Positions 53,293 through 62,099 of a stretch of 64,000 bases of DNA are shown here, one piece after another (positions within the stretch are counted from its first letter, which is position 1; every line of letters begins with the position of its first letter). This DNA comes from Pontivivens marinum (GTDB lineage: Bacteria; Pseudomonadota; Alphaproteobacteria; Rhodobacterales; Rhodobacteraceae). The stretch covers positions 248,001-312,000 of the forward strand of contig NZ_OCTN01000003.1 of the NCBI RefSeq assembly GCF_900231835.1, read 5' to 3'. A model generated the notes under the pieces. It saw nothing but the letters and a program-made list of their open reading frames with translations, was not told the origin of the DNA and did not search any database. The position numbers were made by a program, and so were the translations under genes.

Positions 53293-56200
53293 CCCGACAG
53301 CTCCGCCAGAACCGAGTTGCGCCGCGTCACCCACAAACCCGCCTCATGCAGGGCCGCAAAGCGTGCCCGCATCGCGGCGAGGGCTGCCGGATTCTCACGC
53401 TCCATAAACCCGACCAAATCCTCACGCCCTAGGGTCGCATCGAAATAGGCGTCGAACAGATGCGCTGGCACGACCTGCGCCAAATGCGCAAATGCGGCCA
53501 GGTTATCCAGTGTCGCCGCAACCTCCGCCGCGCCGCGAAATCCGTGGCGCATCATCCCGTCAGCCCATGCGGGGTTCGCTGCCCGCGCCCGCACCACCCG
53601 CGCGATTTCCTCGGGTAAGGACCGCGCCCGTGGCGCATCCATCCGCGTACTGTCCATGTGGTACAGCGCCGGAGCATCCTGCCCCAGTGCCGCCAGCGCC
53701 GCGGCAAAACCTGCCTCATGGCTGGCATAATCCTCCGCCAGCAGCACATCTGTTTCCGCCAAATCCTGCACGTGTACGAATGCATCGGCGGTCTCCAACC
53801 GAGACTCCAGCCCCGCCCGATCCTGCGAAACATCGCCCTGCGCGTTAATCGCCCATTCAGACGCGCTCAACCACGCCTGCCCCGCACGGTTGCGCGCATC
53901 ATCGGTATAGACATCGAGGTCAGCGCCCATCGCCAAGCCGAACTGCCCCGGTTTCGGCCCAAAGACACGCGGTGCGCGGGCCAGATAAGGATTCTCCTCC
54001 GCTGCCTCATCCCGCTCGGCCAAGGCATCGGCCGCCAGCTCGAACATCTGCGCCAAGCCGGGAAACACATCGCGAAACAAGCCACTGACCCGCAGCGTCA
54101 CGTCGATGCGCGGGCGATTCAACAGCACCAGCGGCACAATCTCGAACCCGCTAACCCGCTCGGACCCATCATCCCAAACGGGGGCAAGGCCCGCCAGATG
54201 CAGCGCCATGGCAAATTCCTCACCCGCTGTGCGCATCGTGGCCGATCCCCACAGGTCAATGACCAGCCCGCGTGGCCAGTCGCCATGATCCTGCAAATGT
54301 CGGCGCAGCAATTCCTCGGCCAACTTCACGCCCTGCGCATGGGCCGCCCGCGACGGCACCGCACGCGGATCGGTGGTGAACAGGTTGCGCCCCGTCGGCA
54401 TCACATCACCGCGCCCGCGATAGGGCGAACCGGACGGCCCCGCCGGAACCAGCGCACCGTTCAACGCGGCATGCAGCCCCGCCATCTCATCCGCCCCGCA
54501 CTGCCCCGCGCCGTAAACGTGCAGGCCATCGCCGAATTGGCTTTCCTTGATATCGCACACGAACCGGTCAATGCGGGTGATCGCCTCCGCGGCGGAGCTA
54601 TCCTCGCTCAGCCCCAGATCCGCCTCAACACCGCGCGCGCGGGCCTCCTCACGTATCGCGCCGATCAGACGGTCGCGCCGCGCGGGGTCCAGCCCGTCAG
54701 CGGTCGAATATTCATCCAGCAATTGCTCCAAGCCGGACAGCACATCAGGCACCGCACTATCAGCCATAGGCGGGGGCAGATGGCCCAAAGTCACCGCCCC
54801 GATCCGCCGCTTGGCCTGTGCTGCCTCACCGGGATCATTCACGATGAACGGATAGATTGTGGGCGTCCCACCGCTGAGCACCTCGGGCCAGCACGCCTGC
54901 GACAGGGCGACCGATTTGCCCGGCAACCATTCCAGCGTGCCATGGGCGCCAACATGGATCAGCGCATGCAGACCCCGCGCCTGCATCATCAGATAGAACG
55001 CCACATATGCATGGCGCGGCGTGCGGGCCAGATCATGATAATCATCCTCACGCGCCGCAACCGTGCCCCGCTCCGGCTGCAACGCGATCAAAGCAGTGCC
55101 CGCCTGAACGGCACGGAACCGGAACTTGCCATCGGAAACGTCGGGATCATCCTCAACCGAGCCCCAAGCCTGCGCCAGATCGGCGCGCAGATCATCAGGC
55201 AACGCGCCCAGCGCGGCCAGATACTCCGCCACCGGCCATTCAATAACCTGCGACTCCAGCGCGCGGCCCAGATCGTCGGGCGCCTCTACGCCGTAGCCCG
55301 CCGCCGCCAGATCAGCCAAAATCGCCGCCGTAGATTGCAGCGGGTCCAGCCCCACCGCATGGGCCAAATTGTAATCGCGCCCCGGATAGGTGGACAGTAC
55401 GACGGCCAACCTCCGCTCACCCGCCTGCGCGGTGGCCAAGCGATGCCATGCCGCGACCTTATCCGCCGCCGCCGCAATCATCTGCGGCACAGGCCGATGG
55501 CCAAAGCGGGCGAATTGCAGGTCGGGGTCCTTTTTATTCGGCTCCTTAAAGCTGACCAAACCGGCGAATAGCCGTCCGTCCACCTCAGGCAGCACCACAT
55601 GCATGGCCAAATCCGCAGGCGACAGGCCCCGATCGCCCAGCGCCCAATCCTGTTGCCGCGCCGTGGACAGCGAAACCTGAAATACCGGCACCCCGCCCGC
55701 ATCCAGCGGTGAGGCCGCACCGTCCCGCCCCTGCGCCGAAAACGCGGTGGCATTCACAATGGCCGCAGGCCGCAATCGCGCCAGTTCAGCCGAGAGCCAC
55801 GCCGCCGCCGCAGGTTGCTTCAAGCTGGGCGCGAATGCCCCAACCGCCGTAAAGCCCCGCTCGCGCAGCGCCGCAATCAGCGCATCCACCGGCCCGGTAT
55901 CCGCCGCCGTCAGGTAGGAGCGGTAAAAGCTGACCACGACCAGCGGGCCACCCTCGGGCGCAGCCGAAACCACGCCCTCCTCAGGCGTGTAGAACCCGAA
56001 ATCAGGAACCGATTTCTGCCCGATGACCGGCCCCGCATATAGCCCCGCCGCCAGCGCCATCTGGGCAAGGGCCGCCTGCGCCGCCGCCGCGCCGCCCGCA
56101 TCGCATAGATGCTGCAACCGGCGCAGCGTGCTGACCGGAACCGTAGACAGCTCATCCAATTGCGGGTCGGCGCGCCCGTCAGCGGGTAAAATCGCGAGGG

Positions 56201-56528
56201 CCATCCCCTTGCGCCGCGCCAAATCCTGCACCTGCATCAGGCCATAGGACCAATAGCCAGCACCACCGATCAGGCGGATCAGGATACCCTTCGCGCCCTC
56301 CAGCGTTTGCTCAACATAGGTATCAACCGATAGCGGATGCTTTAGCGCGACCAGATTGACCAGCCGCAACGTGGGCAGCCCCCCCTGCGCACGATGCCAT
56401 CCCGCCGCGAAAGCCCCCAGATCGGAATCCGAAAACGACATCGCCACCAGATCAGCGGGCGTCTGCCCGACATCGAATGGCGTATCGCCTTGATCCAACC
56501 CGTGGCTCTCGCGGAAAATGACATGCAT
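53289..56528 (-). CDS. cobN: cobaltochelatase subunit CobN
   Basis: The large subunit that inserts Co2+ into hydrogenobyrinic acid a,c-diamide with CobS and CobT (not in the window). Conserved blocks: GVPVFQVSLSTARQQDW, HVGAHGTLEWLPGKSVALS, YPFIVNDPGEAAQAKRR, and GNGRNLFT-like PTGRNLFTTDPRAVPS. It has 1079 residues, shorter than the 1275 or so of Pseudomonas denitrificans CobN but in line with other Rhodobacterales. cobW lies six bases upstream. Confidence 0.96.
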   Translation of the reverse strand: MHVIFRESHGLDQGDTPFDVGQTPADLVAMSFSDSDLGAFAAGWHRAQGGLPTLRLVNLVALKHPLSVDTYVEQTLEGAKGILIRLIGGAGYWSYGLMQVQDLARRKGMALAILPADGRADPQLDELSTVPVSTLRRLQHLCDAGGAAAAQAALAQMALAAGLYAGPVIGQKSVPDFGFYTPEEGVVSAAPEGGPLVVVSFYRSYLTAADTGPVDALIAALRERGFTAVGAFAPSLKQPAAAAWLSAELARLRPAAIVNATAFSAQGRDGAASPLDAGGVPVFQVSLSTARQQDWALGDRGLSPADLAMHVVLPEVDGRLFAGLVSFKEPNKKDPDLQFARFGHRPVPQMIAAAADKVAAWHRLATAQAGERRLAVVLSTYPGRDYNLAHAVGLDPLQSTAAILADLAAAGYGVEAPDDLGRALESQVIEWPVAEYLAALGALPDDLRADLAQAWGSVEDDPDVSDGKFRFRAVQAGTALIALQPERGTVAAREDDYHDLARTPRHAYVAFYLMMQARGLHALIHVGAHGTLEWLPGKSVALSQACWPEVLSGGTPTIYPFIVNDPGEAAQAKRRIGAVTLGHLPPPMADSAVPDVLSGLEQLLDEYSTADGLDPARRDRLIGAIREEARARGVEADLGLSEDSSAAEAITRIDRFVCDIKESQFGDGLHVYGAGQCGADEMAGLHAALNGALVPAGPSGSPYRGRGDVMPTGRNLFTTDPRAVPSRAAHAQGVKLAEELLRRHLQDHGDWPRGLVIDLWGSATMRTAGEEFAMALHLAGLAPVWDDGSERVSGFEIVPLVLLNRPRIDVTLRVSGLFRDVFPGLAQMFELAADALAERDEAAEENPYLARAPRVFGPKPGQFGLAMGADLDVYTDDARNRAGQAWLSASEWAINAQGDVSQDRAGLESRLETADAFVHVQDLAETDVLLAEDYASHEAGFAAALAALGQDAPALYHMDSTRMDAPRARSLPEEIARVVRARAANPAWADGMMRHGFRGAAEVAATLDNLAAFAHLAQVVPAHLFDAYFDATLGREDLVGFMERENPAALAAMRARFAALHEAGLWVTRRNSVLAELSG

Positions 56529-56534
56529 GACGCG

Positions 56535-57569
56535 TCAGACTCCCAACGCAGCCCGAATTGCGGGCGGGTCGATATGGTCATGCTCCGCAATCACCACCAA
56601 GGATGACACACGCGGACGCCCACCCCATGGGGTGTCGTATTGCATCCGCACACGCTCGCCCACAGCCTGAACCAGCATCCGCATCGGTTTCCCCTTTACG
56701 GCGATATAGCCTTTGACGCGCAGCACATCGTGCGAACGGGCCAATGCCTCAATCGCGGATTTCAGGGCGTCGGTGTCGTCAATCTCGGGCAAATCGATCA
56801 TGATGGTGTCGAAATCATCATGCTCATGATCGTGATGCCCGTCATGATGGGATGGGCGCGTGTCCAGATCATCCTCCGCTGCGGCCTCCAGCCCCAGAAT
56901 AACGCGGGGGTCAATGTTGCCCTCGCTCACGGGGACAACCGAAACCTTGCGCGGGGATTCAGCCGCGATCACGTCGCGGGCCTTTTGCATCTGCGCCTCA
57001 TCCACCAGATCCGCCTTGGTCAGCAGAATGATGTCCGCGCAGGAAATCTGATCCTCGAAAACTTCGGATAATGGCGTCTCATGATCCAGCGCATCATCGG
57101 CCAGGCGCTGCGCCTCAACCGCCGCAACGTTCGAGGCGAAACGACCCGCCGCCACAGCCTCCGCATCGGCCAGTGCAACCACGCCGTCCACTGTGATGCG
57201 CGACCGGATTGCGGGCCATTCAAACGCCTTCAGCAATGGCTTGGGCAGGGCCAGACCGCTGGTCTCAATCACAATGTGATCGGGCTTTTGCGGCAGCGCC
57301 ATCAGCGCCTCAATCGTCGGAATGAAATCATCGGCAACCGTGCAGCAGATGCAGCCATTGGCCAGCTCGACGATGTTTTCCTCGGGGCAGTTTTCATCCG
57401 CGCAGGCCTTCAGGATTTCGCCATCCACACCCACAGTGCCAAATTCATTGACCAAAACGGCCAGCCGCCGCCCCTGCGGGTTCTGCATCAGGTGCCGTAC
57501 CAGCGTGGTTTTGCCAGAGCCGAGGAAGCCGGTAATCACGGTAACGGGAATTTTGTTCAAATCGGTCAT
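56535..57569 (-). CDS. cobW: CobW GTPase (cobalt chaperone)
   Basis: A G3E GTPase thought to load cobalt onto CobN. P-loop TGFLGSGKTT (about 11-20), the metal motif NGCICC (about 67-72), TKAD, and a His-rich stretch SHHDGHHDHEHDD (about 245-257) that could hold metal. The C-terminal CobW_C domain follows. The ATG at 57569 is the family start (344 residues); a longer frame to 57788 overlaps the DUF1636 gene and is rejected. Confidence 0.95.
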   Translation of the reverse strand: MTDLNKIPVTVITGFLGSGKTTLVRHLMQNPQGRRLAVLVNEFGTVGVDGEILKACADENCPEENIVELANGCICCTVADDFIPTIEALMALPQKPDHIVIETSGLALPKPLLKAFEWPAIRSRITVDGVVALADAEAVAAGRFASNVAAVEAQRLADDALDHETPLSEVFEDQISCADIILLTKADLVDEAQMQKARDVIAAESPRKVSVVPVSEGNIDPRVILGLEAAAEDDLDTRPSHHDGHHDHEHDDFDTIMIDLPEIDDTDALKSAIEALARSHDVLRVKGYIAVKGKPMRMLVQAVGERVRMQYDTPWGGRPRVSSLVVIAEHDHIDPPAIRAALGV

Positions 57570-57571
57570 GT

Positions 57572-57931
57572 TCACTCCTGCGGCGGGATGCGCGCGATGG
57601 ATTGCTTGCGGAAAATCTGCGGGCGCGACCGCCATGGTACCAGACCATCCTCGGTCGCGGCATAGGCGGTGGCCCCTTCTACGATCTGCGCGACATGTTC
57701 GGCAGGGTCCAGGCGACCATAAACATAGGTCCAGCGACCCGGTGCGCTCAACGCGACGGCGCAGCCATTGCTGCACGCAGACAGGCATTCCACCGGACGC
57801 AGTTCGACATCCTCGGGCAGGGTTTCTGCGGCCAATGCATCCATCAGAACCGCACCGGGGCGCGGGGCCTCGGGGTCATACTCACCGACGCCCTTACAGG
57901 TCGTACATACCATCAAAACGGTTTTCACCAT
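57572..57931 (-). CDS. DUF1636 thioredoxin-fold metal protein
   Basis: A 119-residue protein of the DUF1636 group, which is often found with cob genes. It has CTTCKG near the start and ECLSACSNGCAVAL (about 49-62), a cysteine set like the thioredoxin-like [2Fe-2S] ferredoxins. It is the first gene after riboswitch 2 and ends two bases before cobW. A role in metal handling or electron supply for cobalt chelation is inferred only from context. Confidence 0.82.
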   Translation of the reverse strand: MVKTVLMVCTTCKGVGEYDPEAPRPGAVLMDALAAETLPEDVELRPVECLSACSNGCAVALSAPGRWTYVYGRLDPAEHVAQIVEGATAYAATEDGLVPWRSRPQIFRKQSIARIPPQE

Positions 57932-58041
57932 CGCACCCAGCCCTCAATACACGCGGACGAAGGGGGTGCCAGCGTACAGGCGCGCCATCGCAGCCCGTAC
58001 ATGCCAGTCGCGAAACACCCCGTTCGCCGGTTACATCTCTC

Positions 58042-58212
58042 GCTGGCAGGTCTCCCGGCTTGCGAAGTTCGGAGGGGTACTCCGGCGGTTCCTGCCCTTC
58101 CCAATCTTGCGATCAGTGGTCTTAGGAACCTCTTCGGTCACGGTCGCGGGGGCGGCTGTGCTTGAGGTCAGCGTGACCCTGCACATTCCCTTTTCACCTG
58201 CCAGATGGCAGG
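58042..58212 (-). promoter_or_regulatory. cobalamin riboswitch 2
   Basis: Minus-strand order: GGGAATGTGCAGGG, AGCCGCCCCCGCGACCG, ACCACTGAT (B12 box), GGGAAGG, then AAGCCGGGAGACCTGCC. The P1 arms GGCAGGT and ACCTGCC (58196-58202 with 58045-58051) pair perfectly. It precedes the DUF1636-cobW-cobN-cobG-H-I-J-L-E-M-B-A unit by about 110 bases and explains most of the 311-base gap (57932-58242). The B12-bound form should repress the operon. Confidence 0.93.
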
Positions 58213-58242
58213 AACCAACGGCCCTACTTGCGACCTGACACG

Positions 58243-59157
58243 TCAGATTGTCAATGACGAAGCTAGACCAACCGCCTCGAACCCATGCTCCTTGGCTAGG
58301 ATCAACTCGGCCTCGCCCCGCATTTGGTACGAGATAAACTGACTACCCGTGCAAACCGGCAGACCCAGTTCGGCGATCAACGGGGCATCATAATGGCCCG
58401 ATAGCAGCAAAATCCCCTCACGCGCCAAATGATCCCGCGTACCGCGTCCCTTATCCGAACGGATGCGCCGCATGAAATCCTGCTGTCGCGCCACGGCCTG
58501 CACCACGTCGCGGGTGATGGGGATACCCTGAACCTCCCGAAACAGGGCCGCCATCCGCTGATTGCCCGTATCACCGGCAAATATCCGCTCCACCACATCC
58601 GCCGCAATGGTGCGCCAGAAATTAGCCGGATAGGGCTGATCGCGTAGCAACCATAGGATATTGGCGAATCCGGCGGCCGAGATACTCTTCTTCGAATCCT
58701 TGTTCTGACCCACGGTCAGATAATCAGGCCGCGCCACGATCAGGCCCAAGTAACACACCGCCCGCACCTCATCCGCCGCGACGAGGATGCACGGATTGTC
58801 GATCGCCTCCGTCGGGATCATCCAGTTGCTGCCCATCGTGTTCTTGATATCAACGTCATGGCCCAGAATGACCGTATCCAGCCGCCCCTTGGACAGGCGC
58901 AGCATCGCGCGCAGCTCAATCTCGACCCGCGTGCCGATATAGGTCTTTTCGGTTTTTTCCAGCTCATCATAACTGCGCCGACCGGTTTTGGGCGTCATGA
59001 TCACATCATCAACGCATTGACGCAGCATGGTGGAGAACGTTTCGGCCAGCGCATCTGCACCGCCTGCCCGCGTGGTAATTTCAGCACTGATGGCGGATAG
59101 CAGCGCGTGATCCGGGTGCCCGGCGGTAACGATGCTATCGGGGATGCTCTTTTTCAA
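58243..59157 (-). CDS. NaeI-like type II restriction endonuclease
   Basis: Cleaves DNA; family NaeI (PD-(D/E)xK nuclease with a C-terminal CAP-like second-site domain). The nuclease domain has KTEKTYIGTRVEIEL (Glu79), Asp94 and HDVDIK (Asp103, Lys105), so the catalytic set is complete. The C-terminal half from about residue 165 (DQPYPANFWR) is the DNA-reading domain. It has 304 residues, near NaeI's 317. It starts nine bases after the methyltransferase gene stop. NaeI cuts GCCGGC; the same site is inferred here. Confidence 0.88.
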   Translation of the reverse strand: MKKSIPDSIVTAGHPDHALLSAISAEITTRAGGADALAETFSTMLRQCVDDVIMTPKTGRRSYDELEKTEKTYIGTRVEIELRAMLRLSKGRLDTVILGHDVDIKNTMGSNWMIPTEAIDNPCILVAADEVRAVCYLGLIVARPDYLTVGQNKDSKKSISAAGFANILWLLRDQPYPANFWRTIAADVVERIFAGDTGNQRMAALFREVQGIPITRDVVQAVARQQDFMRRIRSDKGRGTRDHLAREGILLLSGHYDAPLIAELGLPVCTGSQFISYQMRGEAELILAKEHGFEAVGLASSLTI

Positions 59158-59166
59158 AGCGGCAGA

Positions 59167-60126
59167 TCAGCCACTGACCGCGCGCAATACACGTTTGCGC
59201 AAAACCCGCCCGATCTGGGCCGAAACCGCCTGTGCGACCGGTGGCGGAAACGCATTGCCAACCTGCCGGTAGGCGTTCGTTTTCGCGCCAGTGAAATGCC
59301 AGTCATCAGGGAAGCCCTGAATCCGCGCCACCATTGGCACGGTCAAACGGGGCATTCCGGTGTGGAACGCATCAGGCGGCTCGGCCGCAACTGTGCGCCC
59401 CTCAACCCCCAGCGTCGCCCATGCCGCCCGCGCGCGGGTCGGGCCAAGGTCAGGACCGCCATGTTTTTTCGAACCACCAACGATGGTCGGCGCAATCTCA
59501 TCCGCTTTTGCCGCCCATTCCGCCGCACCGGCCCAACCGCCTGCGGCCATCTGATCGCGCAGCACCTCGCCAACGGTCGGCGGATTGTGGGGATTCGGCT
59601 CAGGCCAGTCAAAAAAGTCTGCGCGTTCCTTTTGCACCGCAACGATCACCACACGGGGGCGCAATTGCGGCACCCCGTAATCCGACGCATTCAGCAGCCG
59701 CCAGTCGGTTTTATAGCCCAACCGGTCCAGCTGCGTTTTCAGCTTCTCACGGTAATCATGGAACACCGCGCCCAGAAACCCGCGGACGTTTTCGATCATC
59801 ACCGCACGGGGGCGCGCATCGTCGATAATGTCGATGGCATCATTGAACAGATTACGCTCGTCCTTTTCCCCCAATTGCTTTCCGGCGACAGAAAACGGGG
59901 GGCATGGCAGACCACCGGCCAGCAGGTCCATTCCGCGAAAATCAGCGGCGCGTTCCTTGAACAACCGCATATCTTCCTCAAGCACATTCCACTCGGGCCG
60001 GTTATGGCGTAGCGTGTTGCAGCAATGCTTGTCGATCTCGACCAAGGCAGTATGTGCGAATCCGGCTTTCTCCAGCCCAAGGGCCTGCCCGCCAGCACCG
60101 GCGCAAAGCTCTACAGATGTTAACAT
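59167..60126 (-). CDS. DNA cytosine-5 methyltransferase (partner of NaeI-like enzyme)
   Basis: Modifies cytosine in the site and protects the host. C5 motifs are in order: I ELCAGAGGQALGL (6-18), IV GLPCPPFS (Cys75), VI IENVRGF (Glu112), VIII QLRPRVVIV, X RQVGNAFPPPVA. The ATG at 60126 has GAGGG about nine bases upstream; in-frame ATG codons at 60150 and 60240 are alternatives. It has 319 residues. Methylase-first order lets protection precede cutting. It lies downstream of tRNA-Gly and its terminator. Confidence 0.93.
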   Translation of the reverse strand: MLTSVELCAGAGGQALGLEKAGFAHTALVEIDKHCCNTLRHNRPEWNVLEEDMRLFKERAADFRGMDLLAGGLPCPPFSVAGKQLGEKDERNLFNDAIDIIDDARPRAVMIENVRGFLGAVFHDYREKLKTQLDRLGYKTDWRLLNASDYGVPQLRPRVVIVAVQKERADFFDWPEPNPHNPPTVGEVLRDQMAAGGWAGAAEWAAKADEIAPTIVGGSKKHGGPDLGPTRARAAWATLGVEGRTVAAEPPDAFHTGMPRLTVPMVARIQGFPDDWHFTGAKTNAYRQVGNAFPPPVAQAVSAQIGRVLRKRVLRAVSG

Positions 60127-60272
60127 GTTGGCTGCCCTCTTTTTGAACATACAACCCGTAGAGGCGATCAGGATCAATTCCGTTCTGCACCGCACGCGCG
60201 TTCGCAATTTGTTCGTACCCGCAAAGCCGCTTTCGGACAAGCCTGCTGCGCATTATTGGACCCCGAAACAGA

Positions 60273-60296
60273 AAAGACCGCCCGAAGGCGGTCTTT
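60273..60296 (-). terminator. tRNA-Gly terminator
   Basis: A perfect 10-bp stem (60273-60282 with 60287-60296). On the minus strand the loop is TTCG, a stable C(UUCG)G tetraloop, and TTTTC follows. It ends the tRNA transcript, so the restriction-modification genes need their own promoter between about 60130 and 60270. Confidence 0.85.
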
Positions 60297-60323
60297 CTAA
60301 GTAACCGTATCAAAACGGTTAAT

Positions 60324-60398
60324 TGGAGCGGGCGAAGAGATTCGAACTCTCGACTTCAACCTTGGCAAGGTTGCGCTCTACCCCTGAGCTACGCCCGC
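60324..60398 (-). tRNA. tRNA-Gly (GCC)
   Basis: Minus-strand cloverleaf of 75 bases: acceptor GCGGGCG pairs with the 3' CGCCCGC, D arm GCTC, anticodon loop CTTGCCAAG with anticodon GCC, T loop GTTCGAATC, encoded CCA (60324-60326). No mismatch in the acceptor. Confidence 0.97.
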
Positions 60399-60581
60399 GT
60401 CCTTGGGTGTGGCGATGTATAAAGATTCGAACGGGGGCCGCAAGCGGAAAAATCACCTTTTTCGCACTTCTCGCAAAAAATCTTCACAGCTCCCGTTTCA
60501 CCCTATTTTCACGGCCCAGACTGGCACTGGCCATCCGCCCTTGCCCCGATATGATACCGCCGTAACAGGATGGAGGCTCGC

Positions 60582-61118
60582 ATGACAAACTCACCCCGAA
60601 CCGAGGCAGATCTGCTGGCCCTGCTGGATGCACTTACCATCCCCTATACACTGCACCGCCACGCCCCCCTGTTCACCGTACAGGAAAGTCAGGCCGTCAG
60701 CCGCGACATGCCCGGCGCGCACTGCAAGAACATGTTCCTGAAATCGAAGGCGGGTGAGCTGGTCTTGGTGACATGCGAGGAAAACCGCAAAATCCGCATC
60801 CGCGATCTGGAACGCGCGATCGGGGCCAAGAAGCTCAGCTTTGCGAAACCCGACCTGTTACTGGCCCATCTGGGCGTCACACCCGGCGCGGTTACGCCAC
60901 TCTCTATCGTAAACGATACGGATCGCCGCGTGCGCGTTATCCTCGACGATCAAATGATGGGGGCGGACCTGCTGAACTGTCACCCGTTGCACAATGAGGC
61001 AACAATTGCCATTTCCACACCAGACCTGATGCGCGTCTTTGCCCATACCGGCCATCAACCGGAACGGATCGATTTCGACGCGCTGGAACAGGCCGCCCTG
61101 ACTGCGCAAGCGGGCTAA
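60582..61118 (+). CDS. proX: prolyl-tRNA editing enzyme, ProXp-ala type
   Basis: Removes alanine mischarged on tRNA-Pro in trans. The YbaK fold has HRHAPLFTVQESQAV (about 26-40) and GAHCKNMFLKSK (about 45-56) with the catalytic Lys, then SIVNDTDRRVRVILD and HPLHNEATIAIS. The ATG at 60582 is the family start (178 residues); an in-frame ATG at 60570 adds four residues. GGAGG precedes it. Confidence 0.92.
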   Translation: MTNSPRTEADLLALLDALTIPYTLHRHAPLFTVQESQAVSRDMPGAHCKNMFLKSKAGELVLVTCEENRKIRIRDLERAIGAKKLSFAKPDLLLAHLGVTPGAVTPLSIVNDTDRRVRVILDDQMMGADLLNCHPLHNEATIAISTPDLMRVFAHTGHQPERIDFDALEQAALTAQAG

Positions 61119-61187
61119 GGCGACCGAACCGAGATAATTGGCCGGTGCAATCGCGCCGTGCCCGCACATATATGATATAAGAGAGAC

Positions 61188-62099
61188 ATGATGCTCGAAC
61201 TCAACGCCGCCCCCGCCACTGCCGATCTGATCAAGGACACGTCCGAGGCCACCTTTATGGCTGACGTTGTGGATGCCTCGCAGCAGGCGCCCGTTATCGT
61301 GGTGTTCTGGTCCGCAATGGTGCCACAGTCCAAGCAGATCATCCCGATGATCGAGGCAGAGGTCACAAATGCCCGTGGCGCGGTGCGCATGGTCAAGGCG
61401 AACGCGGATGAGAATCAGGCCATTGCCGGCCAGCTTCGCATTCAAAACGTGCCCACCGTCTATGCCTTCTTTAACGGCCAGCCGATTGACGGCTTTCAGG
61501 GCCCTCTCTCGCAAAGCCAGATCAAGGCCTTCATCGAGAAGGTCATCACAGCCGCAGGCGGCGACGCATCCGGTGGGCTGGAGGAGGCAATCGAGCAAGC
61601 CGAGCAAATGCTCGATGCAGGCGAGGTTGCCGACGCCGCACAGGTTTTCGCCGCGATTCTTGAAGAGGACCCCAAACAGCCCCGCGCCGTTGCTGGCCTC
61701 GCCAATGCCTATATGGCACTGGGCGACACGGTGAATGCGACCGCAACCCTCGACGCCGCACCAGCCGAAATCGCCAATGCGCCAGAAATCGCAGCCGTCC
61801 GCGCACGGATCGAATTGACCGAGGCCAGCGCCGGTGCCGGTGAACTGGACGCCCTGCTCGCCGCGGTCGAGGCTGATCCGACCGATAAACAAGCACGCTT
61901 TGATCTGGCCCTCGCGCAAATCGGGGCCGGTGATAATGCCGCTGCCATTGATAGCCTGCTTGAGATCTTCCGTCAGGACCGCGAATGGAACGAGGACGCC
62001 GCCCGTCAGCAATTGTTCAAACTGTTTGACGCCATGGGACCAAAGGACCCGATGACCGCAACCGGCCGTCGCCGTCTCAGCTCGATGATCTTCGCCTGA
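61188..62099 (+). CDS. cnoX: CnoX/YbbN-like thioredoxin-TPR chaperone without cysteines
   Basis: A thioredoxin domain (about 10-110) followed by TPR-like repeats (about 120-290), as in the holdase CnoX that hands clients to GroEL and DnaK. In place of CxxC the active site reads VPQS (45-48), and there is no cysteine in all 303 residues. Thiol chemistry is therefore impossible; only holdase activity could remain. The TPR region is Ala/Glu-rich. Its TGA overlaps the next ATG. Confidence 0.88.
   Translation: MMLELNAAPATADLIKDTSEATFMADVVDASQQAPVIVVFWSAMVPQSKQIIPMIEAEVTNARGAVRMVKANADENQAIAGQLRIQNVPTVYAFFNGQPIDGFQGPLSQSQIKAFIEKVITAAGGDASGGLEEAIEQAEQMLDAGEVADAAQVFAAILEEDPKQPRAVAGLANAYMALGDTVNATATLDAAPAEIANAPEIAAVRARIELTEASAGAGELDALLAAVEADPTDKQARFDLALAQIGAGDNAAAIDSLLEIFRQDREWNEDAARQQLFKLFDAMGPKDPMTATGRRRLSSMIFA

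Noticed and set aside
53658-55571. 637-codon open frame on + opposite cobN
   Set aside because: It is the antisense shadow of a GC-rich gene with conserved CobN motifs; its residues are Arg/His/Pro-rich and have no fold motif.
58243-60398. tRNA-integrated genomic island with att repeats
   Set aside because: I looked for a copy of the tRNA-Gly 3' end near 58.2 kb and saw none, and there is no integrase.
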